Assembly: GCA_003194525.1 (NCBI GenBank)
Contig: NBIV01000388.1
Coordinates: forward strand, 1 to 49,553
Length of the DNA stretch: 49,553 nt
Reading direction: 5' to 3'
DNA from: Gracilariopsis chorda
Taxonomy: Eukaryota; Rhodophyta; Florideophyceae; Gracilariales; Gracilariaceae
The notes beneath the pieces are model-generated. The model did not search any database and was not told the origin of the DNA. It saw only the letters and a list, made by a program, of their open reading frames with translations. Position 1 is the first letter of the stretch. Each line of letters begins with the position of its first letter. Made by a program: the position numbers and the translations under genes. Below, one piece after another: positions 11,363 to 21,485 of this stretch.

Positions 11363-11468
11363 TGATGACTTGGCAAATTCCATTAATGCTGATGACTTGT
11401 CATCAGACAAGGTCTTGATGATCTGGCATGGACCCAGGGTGCCAGTGATGACTTGGCACGACTCCCTC
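11363..11468. repeat. Four spaced copies of a 13-mer
   Basis: TGATGACTTGGCA occurs at 11363-11375, with close variants at 11390-11402 and 11416-11428 and a perfect copy at 11456-11468. The first copy also pairs with TGCCA...TCAT just before it. Spacing is irregular (13-28 bp). It may be a cluster of protein-binding sites, possibly in the LTR of the neighbouring gypsy relic. No gene is seen between 11230 and 11740. Confidence 0.6.
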
Positions 11469-11744
11469 GGGAATCTTTCAGTACCGTTCGATCCCTGCTG
11501 TACCGTGTGAAGTGTCTGACAACGTTGTGAGTAGTAGGCAACGTGTGATTTAGAGCCAATATGTCCACGTGGTCAACCAAGACTTCTTTGACATGAACAT
11601 GCTGTAATGTCATATTGACAGGGTGTCACGAAGATGTCAACTCGGCTTTGAGACCAGTTTGGCATGGCGAGTGGGTAACCTATTTCTTCAGCAGATCGAG
11701 TAGAATAAACCTAGGTGGTTTGAGCACATTATAACTGATGCTAG

Positions 11745-12245
11745 AGCCAACTCTAGTCAAAGAAAGGTAAATAAGAACTAATTCTAACATGCTTCAAACA
11801 TAATATGGTGCAGACTGACGCAAAGAACTTGGAGACCAGATTCGAGCCATTAGCAGTGGGTAGATGGACTGGTGGCCTATATGGATAATTCAGTGAATGA
11901 GGAAAGCTTCGGCAAGAACCGGTGAGGTCCTACTCTTGGAAGGTATTGCACTTGAGAGCTTCGTAAACCGATCAGTAATTACCATGACATACTTCTAACT
12001 TTTGGAGGGCTTCGATGATGGTACCAGTTCGTCATTACCTACGACCTTCAATGGTCCAACTGCCGGGAACAGCTTTGTGAACTTATGGGGTTCCCGAATA
12101 CTGCCGTGGGTTTTGACGGACGAGGTCCATCTTGCCCCAAAGATATGAACATCATGAGCCAACAGGCGCCAGTAGAAGTCTCTCCACAAGTTAAACTACA
12201 TTCTTCTACCTCCAGGGTGGCCTGCCAGCCATGACCGGTAGGCCA
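11745..12245 (-). pseudogene. Ty3/gypsy integrase relic
   Basis: Fragments in several minus-strand frames give a recognisable integrase in order: LAGHPGGRRM and WRDFYWRLLAHDVH (zinc-binding region, near 12165-12235), LFPAVGPLKVV (near 12060), VMVITDRFTKL (start of the catalytic core, near 11955-11990), and NGSNLVSKFFASVCTILC then KHVRISSYLP (second catalytic region, near 11780-11855). The second catalytic Asp lies where ANGSN stands for the usual DNGS, so that residue is lost. Stops and frame changes are frequent, showing an old copy. No RT or Gag was found nearby. It is different in wording from the integrases at 38.6 and 43.8 kb, so it is another family. Confidence 0.75.
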
Positions 12246-12479
12246 GGTGGGGAATCTTTTGGCGAAGCGATTCCAGTACGAGCTTTTGGAGTAGGCAATC
12301 CAGCATGGGTTGCCTGAAAAAACTAATCTTCATGTTCTAATTCGAACCGTGCACCGTTCTGCCCAACAAGTCGTAGCAATGGCTTGCAATATCTATCGGT
12401 TGTTCGTTCTCGCAATAATTTCTCTTTGGTAATGGCGGAGTACTCCTACTCTTCCAATGGGAAAAATCCATCGTTTATT
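12246..12479. other. Unassigned DNA
   Basis: Stretch between the integrase relic and the inverted arm. I see no gene or repeat here. Confidence 0.5.
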
Positions 12480-13085
12480 GCAGTAGTTAATATTCTTAGT
12501 TTACGCTAACCCGATAGTACTGAAGGGAGGACAGGCCCGCCGTATCACCCCGAAGTAAAGTTTAGCTGTGACTCGGCTCCGAGTTATCGCCTGCGCGAAG
12601 TGACTAACTCTTTTTGGAGTCTCACTGCGTTCGGTCTCTAAATACTCAGCAGCAAGTGTCTTTCAGGATCTCTGGTTTGCTTTACGCTGGAGGATCGCCC
12701 AGTGTCACCTGTCTTGAACGTTTTGGCTATCTTTATTATTTTGGACATAGATAGTTGTTCGTTTCAGTACTTAATTTTGCCGCGCTGGCTGAATAAGCAT
12801 GACCCTCACCCTCTGGTTTCTTTCGGCTCTCCGTATGACCCGCCGGGTTTGTTCCTTTTTCTCTGGTCCTTTTCAGTCTTCCCTTTTTACATTGTCGATT
12901 CGTCCTGCGCAAGAACACCGCCTATACGGATTTCCACCTTAAGCAAACATTCGGGTTCACCGATTCGTGGTATCTCTTCTGTTGCCATAGCCAGTAGCCA
13001 TCTAGGTCTTCCACCCGAACACCGTGTGGTACGGAATGCTCTTTCGCTGAGCCTACCTCACAAGAGGGCAAGAACACGACCACCT
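12480..13085 (+). repeat. Left arm of a ~600-bp diverged inverted repeat
   Basis: This stretch matches the reverse complement of 14975-15573 over its length at roughly 70-75% by eye. The outer end is best conserved: the 19-mer starting GCAGTAGTTAATATTC (12480-12498) recurs exactly, inverted, at 15555-15573. Other shared blocks include GCGCGAAGTGACTAACTC, TATCTTTATTAT and CTGAATAAGCAT. The arms begin TG, as LTRs do, but long TIRs as in Mutator-like elements are an equal option. No target-site duplication was seen. The open frames within are not conserved in the other arm. Confidence 0.8.
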
Positions 13086-14974
13086 AGGGAGGATGTCTCG
13101 TTTAGAAAGATTGTTCCACAGTTATGCTCTCGCGATGTGCCTCAGAAATGGATTACAAATCAAATCCATGTTCGGGCATTTCCTTAATCCTTTTGGCAAA
13201 GGCTTTTTTCTGCCTTCATGCGTTCCCAAGATATGATAAGTTACTCCTGAACTTGTATCTTAGTGGTTACCTCAAAGGCTCAGTCAAACGTATCGAACTC
13301 TACTTCAGTCGGGAGCAAAGGTCGAAGGGCCTCAACGTCGTTTCCCCCAACTCGCAGCCATATGAAAAACTTTCATTGCAAACCCCATTCACCTACGCAT
13401 GCATGTATAAGTCTGCCACCAACGCCCTCAGACAGCATCTTCTCTCTCTCCCATACAAAAATGCATGCAGTATTTTCTCGTAGCGCAGGGATTTGCTCAA
13501 GACCACAACAACTCACGATAGTCCTATATGGTAACCACGAACTACCAATTAGTAGCGGTGCTGCATTAACTGGGCAATATATGGGATGAGGTAGGTACTG
13601 CGTCCTGTAGAGTCCTCGGACCGCTGAAGCGTTGTGTTTCCGATAATTATAGATTTTTCCCCCAATCCCTATTTATCCTCCAGAAATTGCCATTTTTGGG
13701 GCATGCAGCAAGTAAAATCTCCACTTTTACGAGTTTGAATGCCATAGAAACCATCGAAGATGTCATGTTTTCCAATTTATCATATGCTTGGCTACATCAG
13801 ACAAAGAACCGGTGCGTACATTGCATCATCAACCGACTGAAGTATAGCTCTCCGAGGACAACATGAGAACTTTAATCCCGAGTTTCGTCGCGCGGGAGAC
13901 CTTTCTTGCAGCTGTAGTTACTCGGTTGTTGTCTGCTTCTGATGCCAGGTTTATATTGATTTTCATCACAAATATCATCCTTAAATGCAATATCTTTTTC
14001 ATCCGCCGCACATTCTTGAAGCTTGTTTAGCTTCTTACTACAGTAACTTCATAGCCTATCTTCTGCCACCAGTTGGATATCGATCTCAGCCAACTGAAGA
14101 GAACCTTGGCGAGAACCACATCATTTCTTCTTCCTTCTGTGCTTGATTTCATCAAATATGGTATCATTTCGACGTAATATGGGAGCTTCCATGTCGTCAT
14201 CTTCATCTTCTTCAGCATCATCAATGATAAACCCTTCTTTCATGTACTAAAATACTATTTCCTTTGGCCGACTGGAGTAGTAGCTCACTGGTGCGGTAGT
14301 GGCTGAGCACCAGCCACTGGGATGATATTTCACTGGGGTCTACTGGTGTCGCGGGCACCAAATGGCCCCGAGGCGCCATTGGCGTTGCCTATCTCAAGGC
14401 CCTACAGGTCCATAGAATGGTAGCGAGAGTGGCTCGGAGAGCTTGGTGTTGTACTGAATGCATGCAGCTGCAAGGCAACGGCAATGGTGCCTGCCTTTAC
14501 CCTTTGGAGATCGGCGACAGTTGGGCCCAGATATGTGACTGGCGAGGCACTCTGACCTCCGGTGACCATTCTATAGGAATAAATGAAACTATCTACATAA
14601 ATACAAACCTATGGCCACAGTGCATGGTCACTCACACTAGTCACTCGTATCCTCTTACTGGGCACACGGCTGAGCTACGTAGAATACATCGGCCAGCAAT
14701 GCTATGACAATCTGTGCCATCCCAGACCTACAATTGACCATTACCCAGAATGCCCAATGCTCAGTCTCGTGCAGACCTCTTTTTTTCAAGATCCGCCATC
14801 TTTTCGATTCCTATAGCCCTCAAGAACCACCATCTCTCCGTCCTTTCCGTTCTATAGGGTTATCGCTTCAGTGCTCTCACTTTAAACTATTCCTCTTTAC
14901 CCCAGTTGGAACAGCCTGCCAGCCCTTCCTGGATATGTAGAGAAGCTTCAATAGACTGTAACGTCTGCCAAAAT
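13086..14974. other. Spacer between inverted arms
   Basis: About 1.9 kb with no protein I recognise. Short minus-strand frames at 13829-14011 and 14027-14224 contain acidic and basic runs, but frames are broken and no domain is secure. The region 14270-14400 has several ACTGG/CCAGT words. If the arms are element ends, this is the degenerate cargo. Confidence 0.5.
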
Positions 14975-15573
14975 GTTCGCGACGTTGACCTCTTGTGAGG
15001 TAACCTCCACATTAGAGCCCTTCGCACCACGTGGTAATACGGTGTCAGACCGAGGTGGCTATTGGCTATACCCGCGGAGGAGACACCATGAATCAGTGAA
15101 CCAGAATGTTGGTTTGAGTTGCAAATCTGTGTAAGCAATATTCCTGTGCAACGCGAATCCAAGAAAAGAGGGGAAACGAAAAGGAACCAGAGAAAAAGGA
15201 AAGTACCCTGCAATTAATGCGGGGAGCCAATAGAGACTGGGTGGTGAGTGTAATGCTTATTCAGTCACCGTGGAAAAACTCAGAACTTAGTCAAACAACT
15301 ATCTTTTTCCAAGATAATAAAGATAACCAAAGCGGTTAAAACAGGTGATACTGGGCGACCTTTCAGCGTAGAAGAGATCAGCGGTCTTGAAAGACAGTGT
15401 GGGTGAGTATCACGAGACCGAAGACGATGGGACTCCGGGAGGAGTTAGTCACTTCGCGCAGGTGATAAAATCGGAGCCGAGTCATAGCTTACCTTTACTT
15501 CGGGGTGAAACAGCAGGCACGTCCTCCCTTAACTACTATCAGGTTGTAAGAAAATAAGAATATTAACTACTGC
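14975..15573 (-). repeat. Right arm of a ~600-bp diverged inverted repeat
   Basis: Inverted partner of 12480-13085 with the exact 19-bp terminal match at 15555-15573. Just outside is the palindrome CTACTGCAGTAG (15568-15579). Homology fades at the inner edge near CACAAGAGG. Confidence 0.8.
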
Positions 15574-15965
15574 AGTAGTACACGTTTGTAATGCACAGAT
15601 TTGTGCCACGGGGCGGCACGGCCGGCCACGGAGCAACACGACACGTGTGAATCACGCCAGCAGTGAATAAATCCTCGCATGCTTTTCACGCGCTTCTCTG
15701 TTCCATATATCATAGACGTCACCCGTAAAGGTACAGGTGAACAATCTGATTATTGTGGGTTCAAAAATAGTGTAGAAACGCTATATAGTGTGGCCCACAC
15801 TAATTCATGTGGCGGGAGCCAGCGTCCTCACCAAAATAGTGTGGGTTCGGGGCACCTCTTTGTAATTCGAACGGAAAGCGCGCGTAAAAACAGGTCACCA
15901 AAGGTAGGAGAACGTCACTCCAACTAAGAGATTTCATTTCATGAAACAATCACAAGAGAATAACC

Positions 15966-16694
15966 ATGTCCCTCTACGGCTCTTCGCTGCTTACCGCGTT
16001 TTCTCGTTCAGCTCCGCAGGCCAATCCAGCCCTCAGTGACGCCGCCACTGCACCAAATATCTCTATCGCTTCAAAACACAACAGCGCCTCAGGACCAGCA
16101 TCAAGTGCCCTTCACACTGGCCAGACTAAACGAAAAGTCCAAAATGTTCTCACGAACACTAACAAGGCAGGTGTAGCTAAGTGGATGATTCAAACAGCCG
16201 ATGCGAAAGGGAAACAGAACATCATCTCCCTCACCGTCAAACAGTTTCCCCAGCTTTTCAGAGGAACGCCGAAAGCCAACTTGCAGAGAGTGAGTCGGTA
16301 TTGGAAGCTCCGATACGTTCTCACTGCTGCTGACGATCAGGTTTCAAAAAGAAGTAACCGTTCGTTTGTCAGAAACCCGAACAATGGATTGCAGCGACAT
16401 TATCCAAAAGCTGGGAAAGGACGTGGCCGTAAAATGACACCGTGGGTAGCTGCTCTCCACAAAAATTTGCTAGAAGAATTCAATCGCATGAGAAAAGCAG
16501 GAATCAAATTTGATGCTCGTATTCTTCGAAAGCTGAGTATGCACCTCATTTCGGGAAAAACAGACGGCAAATATCATCAAAACATGACGGACCTTAAGAG
16601 CGGTAAACCAATCAAAGATTGTATAACTCCGCGATGGATTCAGTCCTTCATGGATAAATTAATATTGTCAATCGAGCGCAGTGCGGGAAGCTAA
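15966..16694 (+). pseudogene. pogo-like transposase, N-terminal DNA-binding part
   Basis: The ATG at 15966 begins a Ser/Ala-rich leader followed by a basic helix-rich region (TKRKVQNVLTNTNKAGVAKW, then TVKQFPQLFRG) that fits the helix-turn-helix half of pogo/Jerky-type transposases, and a second basic region with RKAGIKFDARILRKL and WIQSFMDK typical of the CENP-B-like linker. The frame ends in TAA at 16692-16694. The family-like residues NIVNRAQCGKLMVSP continue in the next frame from about 16660, so an indel around AAATTAATATTG has split the gene. Role: recognising the palindromic repeats at the element ends, by inference. Confidence 0.7.
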
Positions 16695-17665
16695 TGGTCT
16701 CGCCAACGAAACAAGAACAGATTGAACGAGAGGTTGCGTTCCATCTTGGTCAATTGGCCAGAGAGTTTCGTTCAAATCTACTTAAGGAAGAAGATTTATT
16801 CAACGCCGACGAGACTCATTTCTGCATAAACATGGACAATCACGAGACGTTGGCTTTAGTTGGTGAGAAAAATGTCAGATATGCAGATGTTATATCTGGT
16901 GACGACGGAATGACTATGATGTTACTAATCTCTGGGGGCCCTACTGCGCGTCTCGAAACACTAATGCTGATATTTAAAAACGTGGACAAGAAGTATCCAA
17001 TCTGTGGTCTACCTGATAATGTTCCTGGGGTGGTCTACCGTACGAAACCTAAAGCATGGATGGGCAAACTGGTTTTCCTGCAGTGGGTGCAGGAAAAACG
17101 TGTGTTTCAACCCCTACCGAACGGGCGCAAACGTGTTCTCTACATGGACAATGTCAACACGCATGACGTAACAGAGGGGGTGAACGCCGCACTACAAGAG
17201 AGTAATACTGAAATAAGATTCTGTCCATTCAATGCGACGCACTTAGTACAAACTGCGGATAGCTTTATTATCCAGAAGCAGAAAACGTTCTGGCGAAATG
17301 AGTGGGATGATTACAAGATGAAGGCGTTAGATGATGGGCTGTGGTCGGATGGCGCAAGGTCGTCAGGGAAACTTACCAACCCAGTAAAGCGTCATTTCCT
17401 CGAGCTAGCGACGAAGTCTGTTCGCGCAGTAAGCGCCCAAAGCGATAGCGACGGTGTGGGCTATGTCCGAAAAGCGATGATACGATGCGGAATGGCCCTG
17501 AACCTGAACGAGAAGTGGGAGGAAAGGCAGTTATTCCCTCAACTGCAGGCAATTATACGCAAGTATCGATCCCATTTTGAGGGTCAAGTTGTCGGGGAGA
17601 TTGCCTCATCTCCCTTGCAAACCAGTGTGTCTCGTATACATGTTTGCAGAATAGCGCGGCATTAA
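16660..17665 (+). pseudogene. pogo-like transposase, DDE catalytic part
   Basis: A DDE_1-type catalytic domain. The first Asp is in LFNADETHFCINMDN (near 16795-16840), the second in YMDNVNTHD (near 17143-17170) and the third in LVQTADSFIIQKQK (near 17245-17285). This third block replaces the usual QPLD form. The first ATG in this frame (16694) overlaps the upstream stop as TAATG, but upstream in-frame residues look family-like, so the start is more likely lost to a frameshift. About 320 residues follow without another break. Family role: cutting and joining at TA sites in the nucleus. Apart from the single frameshift the enzyme looks complete, so it is a rather young copy. Confidence 0.8.
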
Positions 17666-17869
17666 TATTACGGTAATGACCAAGTAATAAATCATCATTA
17701 CCGTTGCTCAACTGAAGAACAGAAGAGAGAGCGCCGACAATATGCGGCATAAGCCGCAATGAGGTCGTCAATTGGGGCAACGAAGGCAACGACAGCGGCG
17801 ACGGCAACTGCCCGGCATGGGCGAATGTTGACTCTTGCCGCAGTTATCCACCGAGAAAGGCGGCAACGC

Positions 17870-18360
17870 CGCCAGATGGCAAGGCAATGCAGAGGCGGCT
17901 GCAAGGCGGTGAGGCAAGTGCAAGGCCGATAGGCGGCTGCAAGGCGGAGAGGCAGCTGCAAGGCGGATAGGCAACTGCAAGGCGGATAGGCCTCTGCAAG
18001 GGGGAGAGGCGGTGAAGAGGCGATAAGGCAATGCAAAGGCTGTTGAGGAGGCGGCTAGGCGGCGGAAAGGTGGCGAGGCGGGGCGGCAGCAAGGCAGTAA
18101 AGCCGCAAATTGGCGAGGCAAGGCCGCTGCAAGGCGGCAAGGCCGCGTCAAGGCGGTAAGGCGGTAAAGCAGAAAGGCGGCAAGGCGGCAGCAAGACGGC
18201 GCGTTAAAGCGAGGTGGCGGCAAGGAGGTGAAGCGGAAAGGCGGCGGCAAGACGGCTTGTCGGGGCGAGGTTTTGGCAATGCGGTGAGGCAGAAAGGCGG
18301 CGGTAACGCAGCGAGGCGAGGGCAAGGCGGCGGGGCAGAAGCAATGCGATGATGCCGCAG
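17870..18360. repeat. Degenerate GC-rich minisatellite inside the pogo-like element
   Basis: Imperfect repeats around the words GCAAGGCGG and GATAGGC/GAGAGGC recur every 16-22 bp. The plus strand is G/A-rich with regular GGCGG blocks, so open frames on the minus strand (Pro/Ala/Leu-rich) are by-products. The repeat lies between the transposase and the right end of the transposon. Confidence 0.75.
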
Positions 18361-18833
18361 CAAGGCCGACGCCTCAAAGTGGCAAAACAAGGGACCGAGA
18401 AGGTGCGGGCGTGAGAGGGGGGGAGCAGTGAGATGTTGCGCGGGGTGTGGGGCCAAAAGAGTTGCGGTTGGGTTGGCTTGGAGAAGTTTGACGTCGGTAA
18501 CCATATATGGGAGTGTTTTGGAGGGCGTGGACGCAAATATGGAAGCAAAGAAGCAACACAGCTTGTTCGCCACACGACCACGACGCCAGACTTTTCAGCA
18601 GTGGGTGGCGATTTGCGTGCGCCAATGGGCGTGCGCCAATGAGCGTGAGGGCGGATAGAAAACCCATACTAATAATGAAGTCACATGAAATTAGTGTGGC
18701 CCACACCAATTTTTCCGTACCATAATTAGTGTGGATTGCATAATAGTGTGGGCCACACTATTTTGTGTGAGGTGCTCAGGAAGACACAATTCAAAAATAG
18801 TGTGGCCCACACTAATCACAGTGTTCACCTGTA

Positions 18834-20023
18834 CCAAAACACCAAATAAGCTTTATGCCAAACTTCACCAAAAATTCTAAGGGTCCACTCATGCATGAGT
18901 TGAGACGATGCAACGCCTGTAAGTCATCATCTATGATTCCCTTCGTTAAGAGGACATACAAACTCGTATTGCTGTACATGAACGGGCTAACGGATCAGGC
19001 GAGTGTACTGACCACATGAATCCATTTAGTACGGCAATCAACAGTTTGTCACTTGGTAAGATCTGATTCCTTAATGATCGGTTGGAGAAATTCTATACCC
19101 CGGAAAAGATTAATTAATGCAATGCGTTCTTTAGGTAGATGAGCTCAATTAGAAGACTTGCCAACCGGTACTTGGAGCAGCGGTGCACCCAATGCTTTGG
19201 CTAAAAAGGAGAAGGCCGACATGCTTCCACCCTCGCATACATAAAAACCTCTGTGCACAATACTGACGTAATTGATGTGGCTGCAATTAGGAAGTGTTTG
19301 CTGGACGGATCTTCAAGCCAACAATCACCTGTATTCAAGCAGGACACAGCAAGCGTGTGCGGCGAGTTCCGTTATCCTAGCCGATACCGCAAGAAGCCAT
19401 CAACTGCTTTTACGAGCTTATTGGGATTATTGTCCGGGACACAGCCGTGTTTTTCGGTGTGGGGGCGTGATGGAACGGCCAGCGCTGAACGCGGGAGATG
19501 GCAGGACAGCGAGCTATCATTCTGTTGGACAGGAATGTGGAGTTGCGAAGAAGTTATTGGTCGGACATGGTGAGGATGTGGAGAAAGTTTGGAGAGGGTG
19601 GTAGGGGGTGGGAGACGGTGGCTTCGGGAGGTTGTAAGTTTTGTTGGGTGGTCGTCTATGGTCTACGATGGGTACTGGATCTTCAAAGAACTCCTTCGGG
19701 TTGTCATTCCCGGGTGGTAGTGAGAACCGCAGGGTAAAGATTCAGCTGTTCTTTTGGTTTAGATAAAGACCTTGGTAAGAAAATTGCACCTTGGTTTTGT
19801 TAGCTATATGTGAGAAATTGCTGTCTCTCTCCGCCTAGCGCCAGACGCCTCCAGAACGTCAAGTCGGAAGAGCAAATCGAAGCCATAAAAAATCTGGATA
19901 AAATAAGTTTCTAAGCTACAGAAATGATCGCTCGAAACGAGAAAAATTGTTGAGTAGAAAAAGGGTTACATAGTACATGTTCTGGTCTCGCTTCTTGGGA
20001 GCGTTAGAGAACATTTGAATTTG
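18834..20023. other. Unassigned DNA with overlapping open frames
   Basis: No recognisable gene. Between 19253 and 19737 three plus-strand frames are open together, with no domain and no family-like motif, so I do not call a gene. Elsewhere nothing structured is seen. Confidence 0.5.
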
Positions 20024-21035
20024 TCACTGATTCTCTTCTGGCGCTCGACGGCAAATCTCATTGAGTATCCAGTTGTTAGTGTTCTTTGTGCGGTCTAATC
20101 TTATTGCACTCTCTTCCAGAAGCTCCATAATCTTTCTTGGCCCTTCCGAACACTGCAAGATCTTCGCCTCACTATTGTAGATAATCCCAATCTTTGAGCG
20201 CTCATAAGGAATCTGGCATATGATGAGAGCTGTGCAAGTTTCTGATGCCAACGCAAGGTGGTCAAGATCTTCTGATAGATTCACAACTTCTGAACTTTGA
20301 TCCCCGCTATTTCGCTGCGAACGACGCTTTAGCTTCCCAGTTGATTCCACACTCTCCAAAAAAGTTAGAACGCCTTTTTTCGTATACAGCATCATCCTCG
20401 CCGAAAAGTTTTGTAATCATGAGCAGCACTAAAGTGTCCTCGTTTTTGTTACCTAATCTGTAGACATTAAGCAAAACTTAAATAACTTTGGAGTTCACCG
20501 TTGGATCCCCGTTGTGGTATATTGTAGAACTTTGGTAACTCTTGAACTGGAATTCTGCCCAGAAGTAAAACATCAGCCCCGAAACACAATGAACTGGCGT
20601 TTGATTAGATTGAACTGGTTGTTCTCAGCAGTGCAGAAGGAAAGCGGACACATGTCGGAGTTGAAACCATCGTTTCGATCTCTGAAATCTTCGACAGTAT
20701 CTACATTCGGATCGTTACCGAGATTCTCTACCACAGTGCAGAACCCCTCTCTAGGCAGATTCCCATCAAGTTTCATTCTGCTTAGCACCGATCGAATGGT
20801 TTTAGTGAGTGTTGGTCGACTTCGATCTTCATCTCGAAGCAGAATACAGAGTGTAGCAAAGTCTTTCATTGAAAAGCCCTGGTGTATACTAGCTTTTCTA
20901 TGCACTTCGTGTGATTCCTCAACCTGTATTGCGCATCCACTACTACCTTTACTTCAATTTTCGTACTTACTCGTGCTGAAAACTCTCCAGCATAGCCTGC
21001 CTTTCTGACTCTAACATTGCATTCAGTACCTCATT
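20024..21035 (-). CDS. Possible spliced gene of unknown function
   Basis: Three minus-strand pieces look more coding-like than their surroundings. The first lies near 20971-21030 (AMLESERQAMLESFQHE in one frame). A near-consensus intron follows: donor GTAAGTA at 20970 and acceptor CAG ending at 20924, 47 nt long. The second piece, 20923-20573, is open for about 117 codons (VEESHEVHRK, then RDEDRSRPTLTKTI and FCTVVENLGNDPNVD). The third, 20395-20024, starts with an ATG and holds ALIICQIPYERSKIGIIYN and ends in EENQ. No family is recognised. How the second and third pieces join is not clear, and the frames before and after the intron can be read in two ways. They may be separate remnants. Confidence 0.25.
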
Positions 21036-21485
21036 TATCTAAAAAGCTTCATATACTTATATTTTTCTCCATGCTGCATCTTTCCATGAAAAAAGACTTT
21101 GAAGCTTCAGTATGCGTAGTAAAGTGTTTGAGGATCCAATGATTGGCATTTTTACCTACCAAACGAAGAAGAACGCCGCAGATAAGCTTTGTTGGGTTTT
21201 TATGACTACACTTCAAACTTCAAGATCTGCTTAAGAACTTTGCAATGGTTGACTGCTAAGTGACTGAAGGTAGTTGTATAGACGACGAAGTTTTGTAGGC
21301 TGAAAAAGTGCTGGTGAATACTATAGGTTAGTTTCTTTTTCCTTCTTGCGATGAAGAATCATGTTGTGGACGCGTATTGGATGGTGAATGTTTTTGTGGA
21401 CTGCAATGTACCAGCTGATGGGGTGAATGAGTGGTTGATGTGTCCATCGTGGAAATACTCAATTGTTACTTTTGCACATATAATG
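21036..21485. other. AT-rich unassigned DNA
   Basis: No gene, repeat or structured site seen. Confidence 0.5.

Larger units (their letters stand above)
15734..18831 (+). mobile_element. pogo-like DNA transposon, 3,098 bp, with TA duplication
   Basis: The ends are inverted: CAGGTGAACA at 15734 and TGTTCACCTG ending at 18831, each flanked by TA (15732-15733 and 18832-18833), the target duplication of Tc1/mariner/pogo elements. Both ends carry copies of a near-palindrome, TAGTGTGGCCCACACTA: 15786-15802 at the left, and 18692-18708 (one change), 18744-18760 and 18798-18814 at the right, with half copies between. These are likely transposase-binding sites. The transposase occupies 15966-17665 on the plus strand; a GC-rich minisatellite fills most of the rest. 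Confidence 0.85.

Noticed and set aside
12702..13187. 161-codon frame in the left inverted arm
   Set aside because: Not conserved in the other arm, so not coding.
13829..14224. BRCT-like wording (ARKVSRATKLGIKVL) in minus-strand frames
   Set aside because: Too short, frames broken, no supporting motif.
16692..16696. TAATG stop-start overlap as translational coupling between two pogo genes
   Set aside because: Family-like residues occur upstream of the ATG in the second frame, so a frameshift in one gene is simpler.
19253..19737. Overlapping plus-strand frames of 80-110 codons
   Set aside because: Three frames are open together with no motif or start context.
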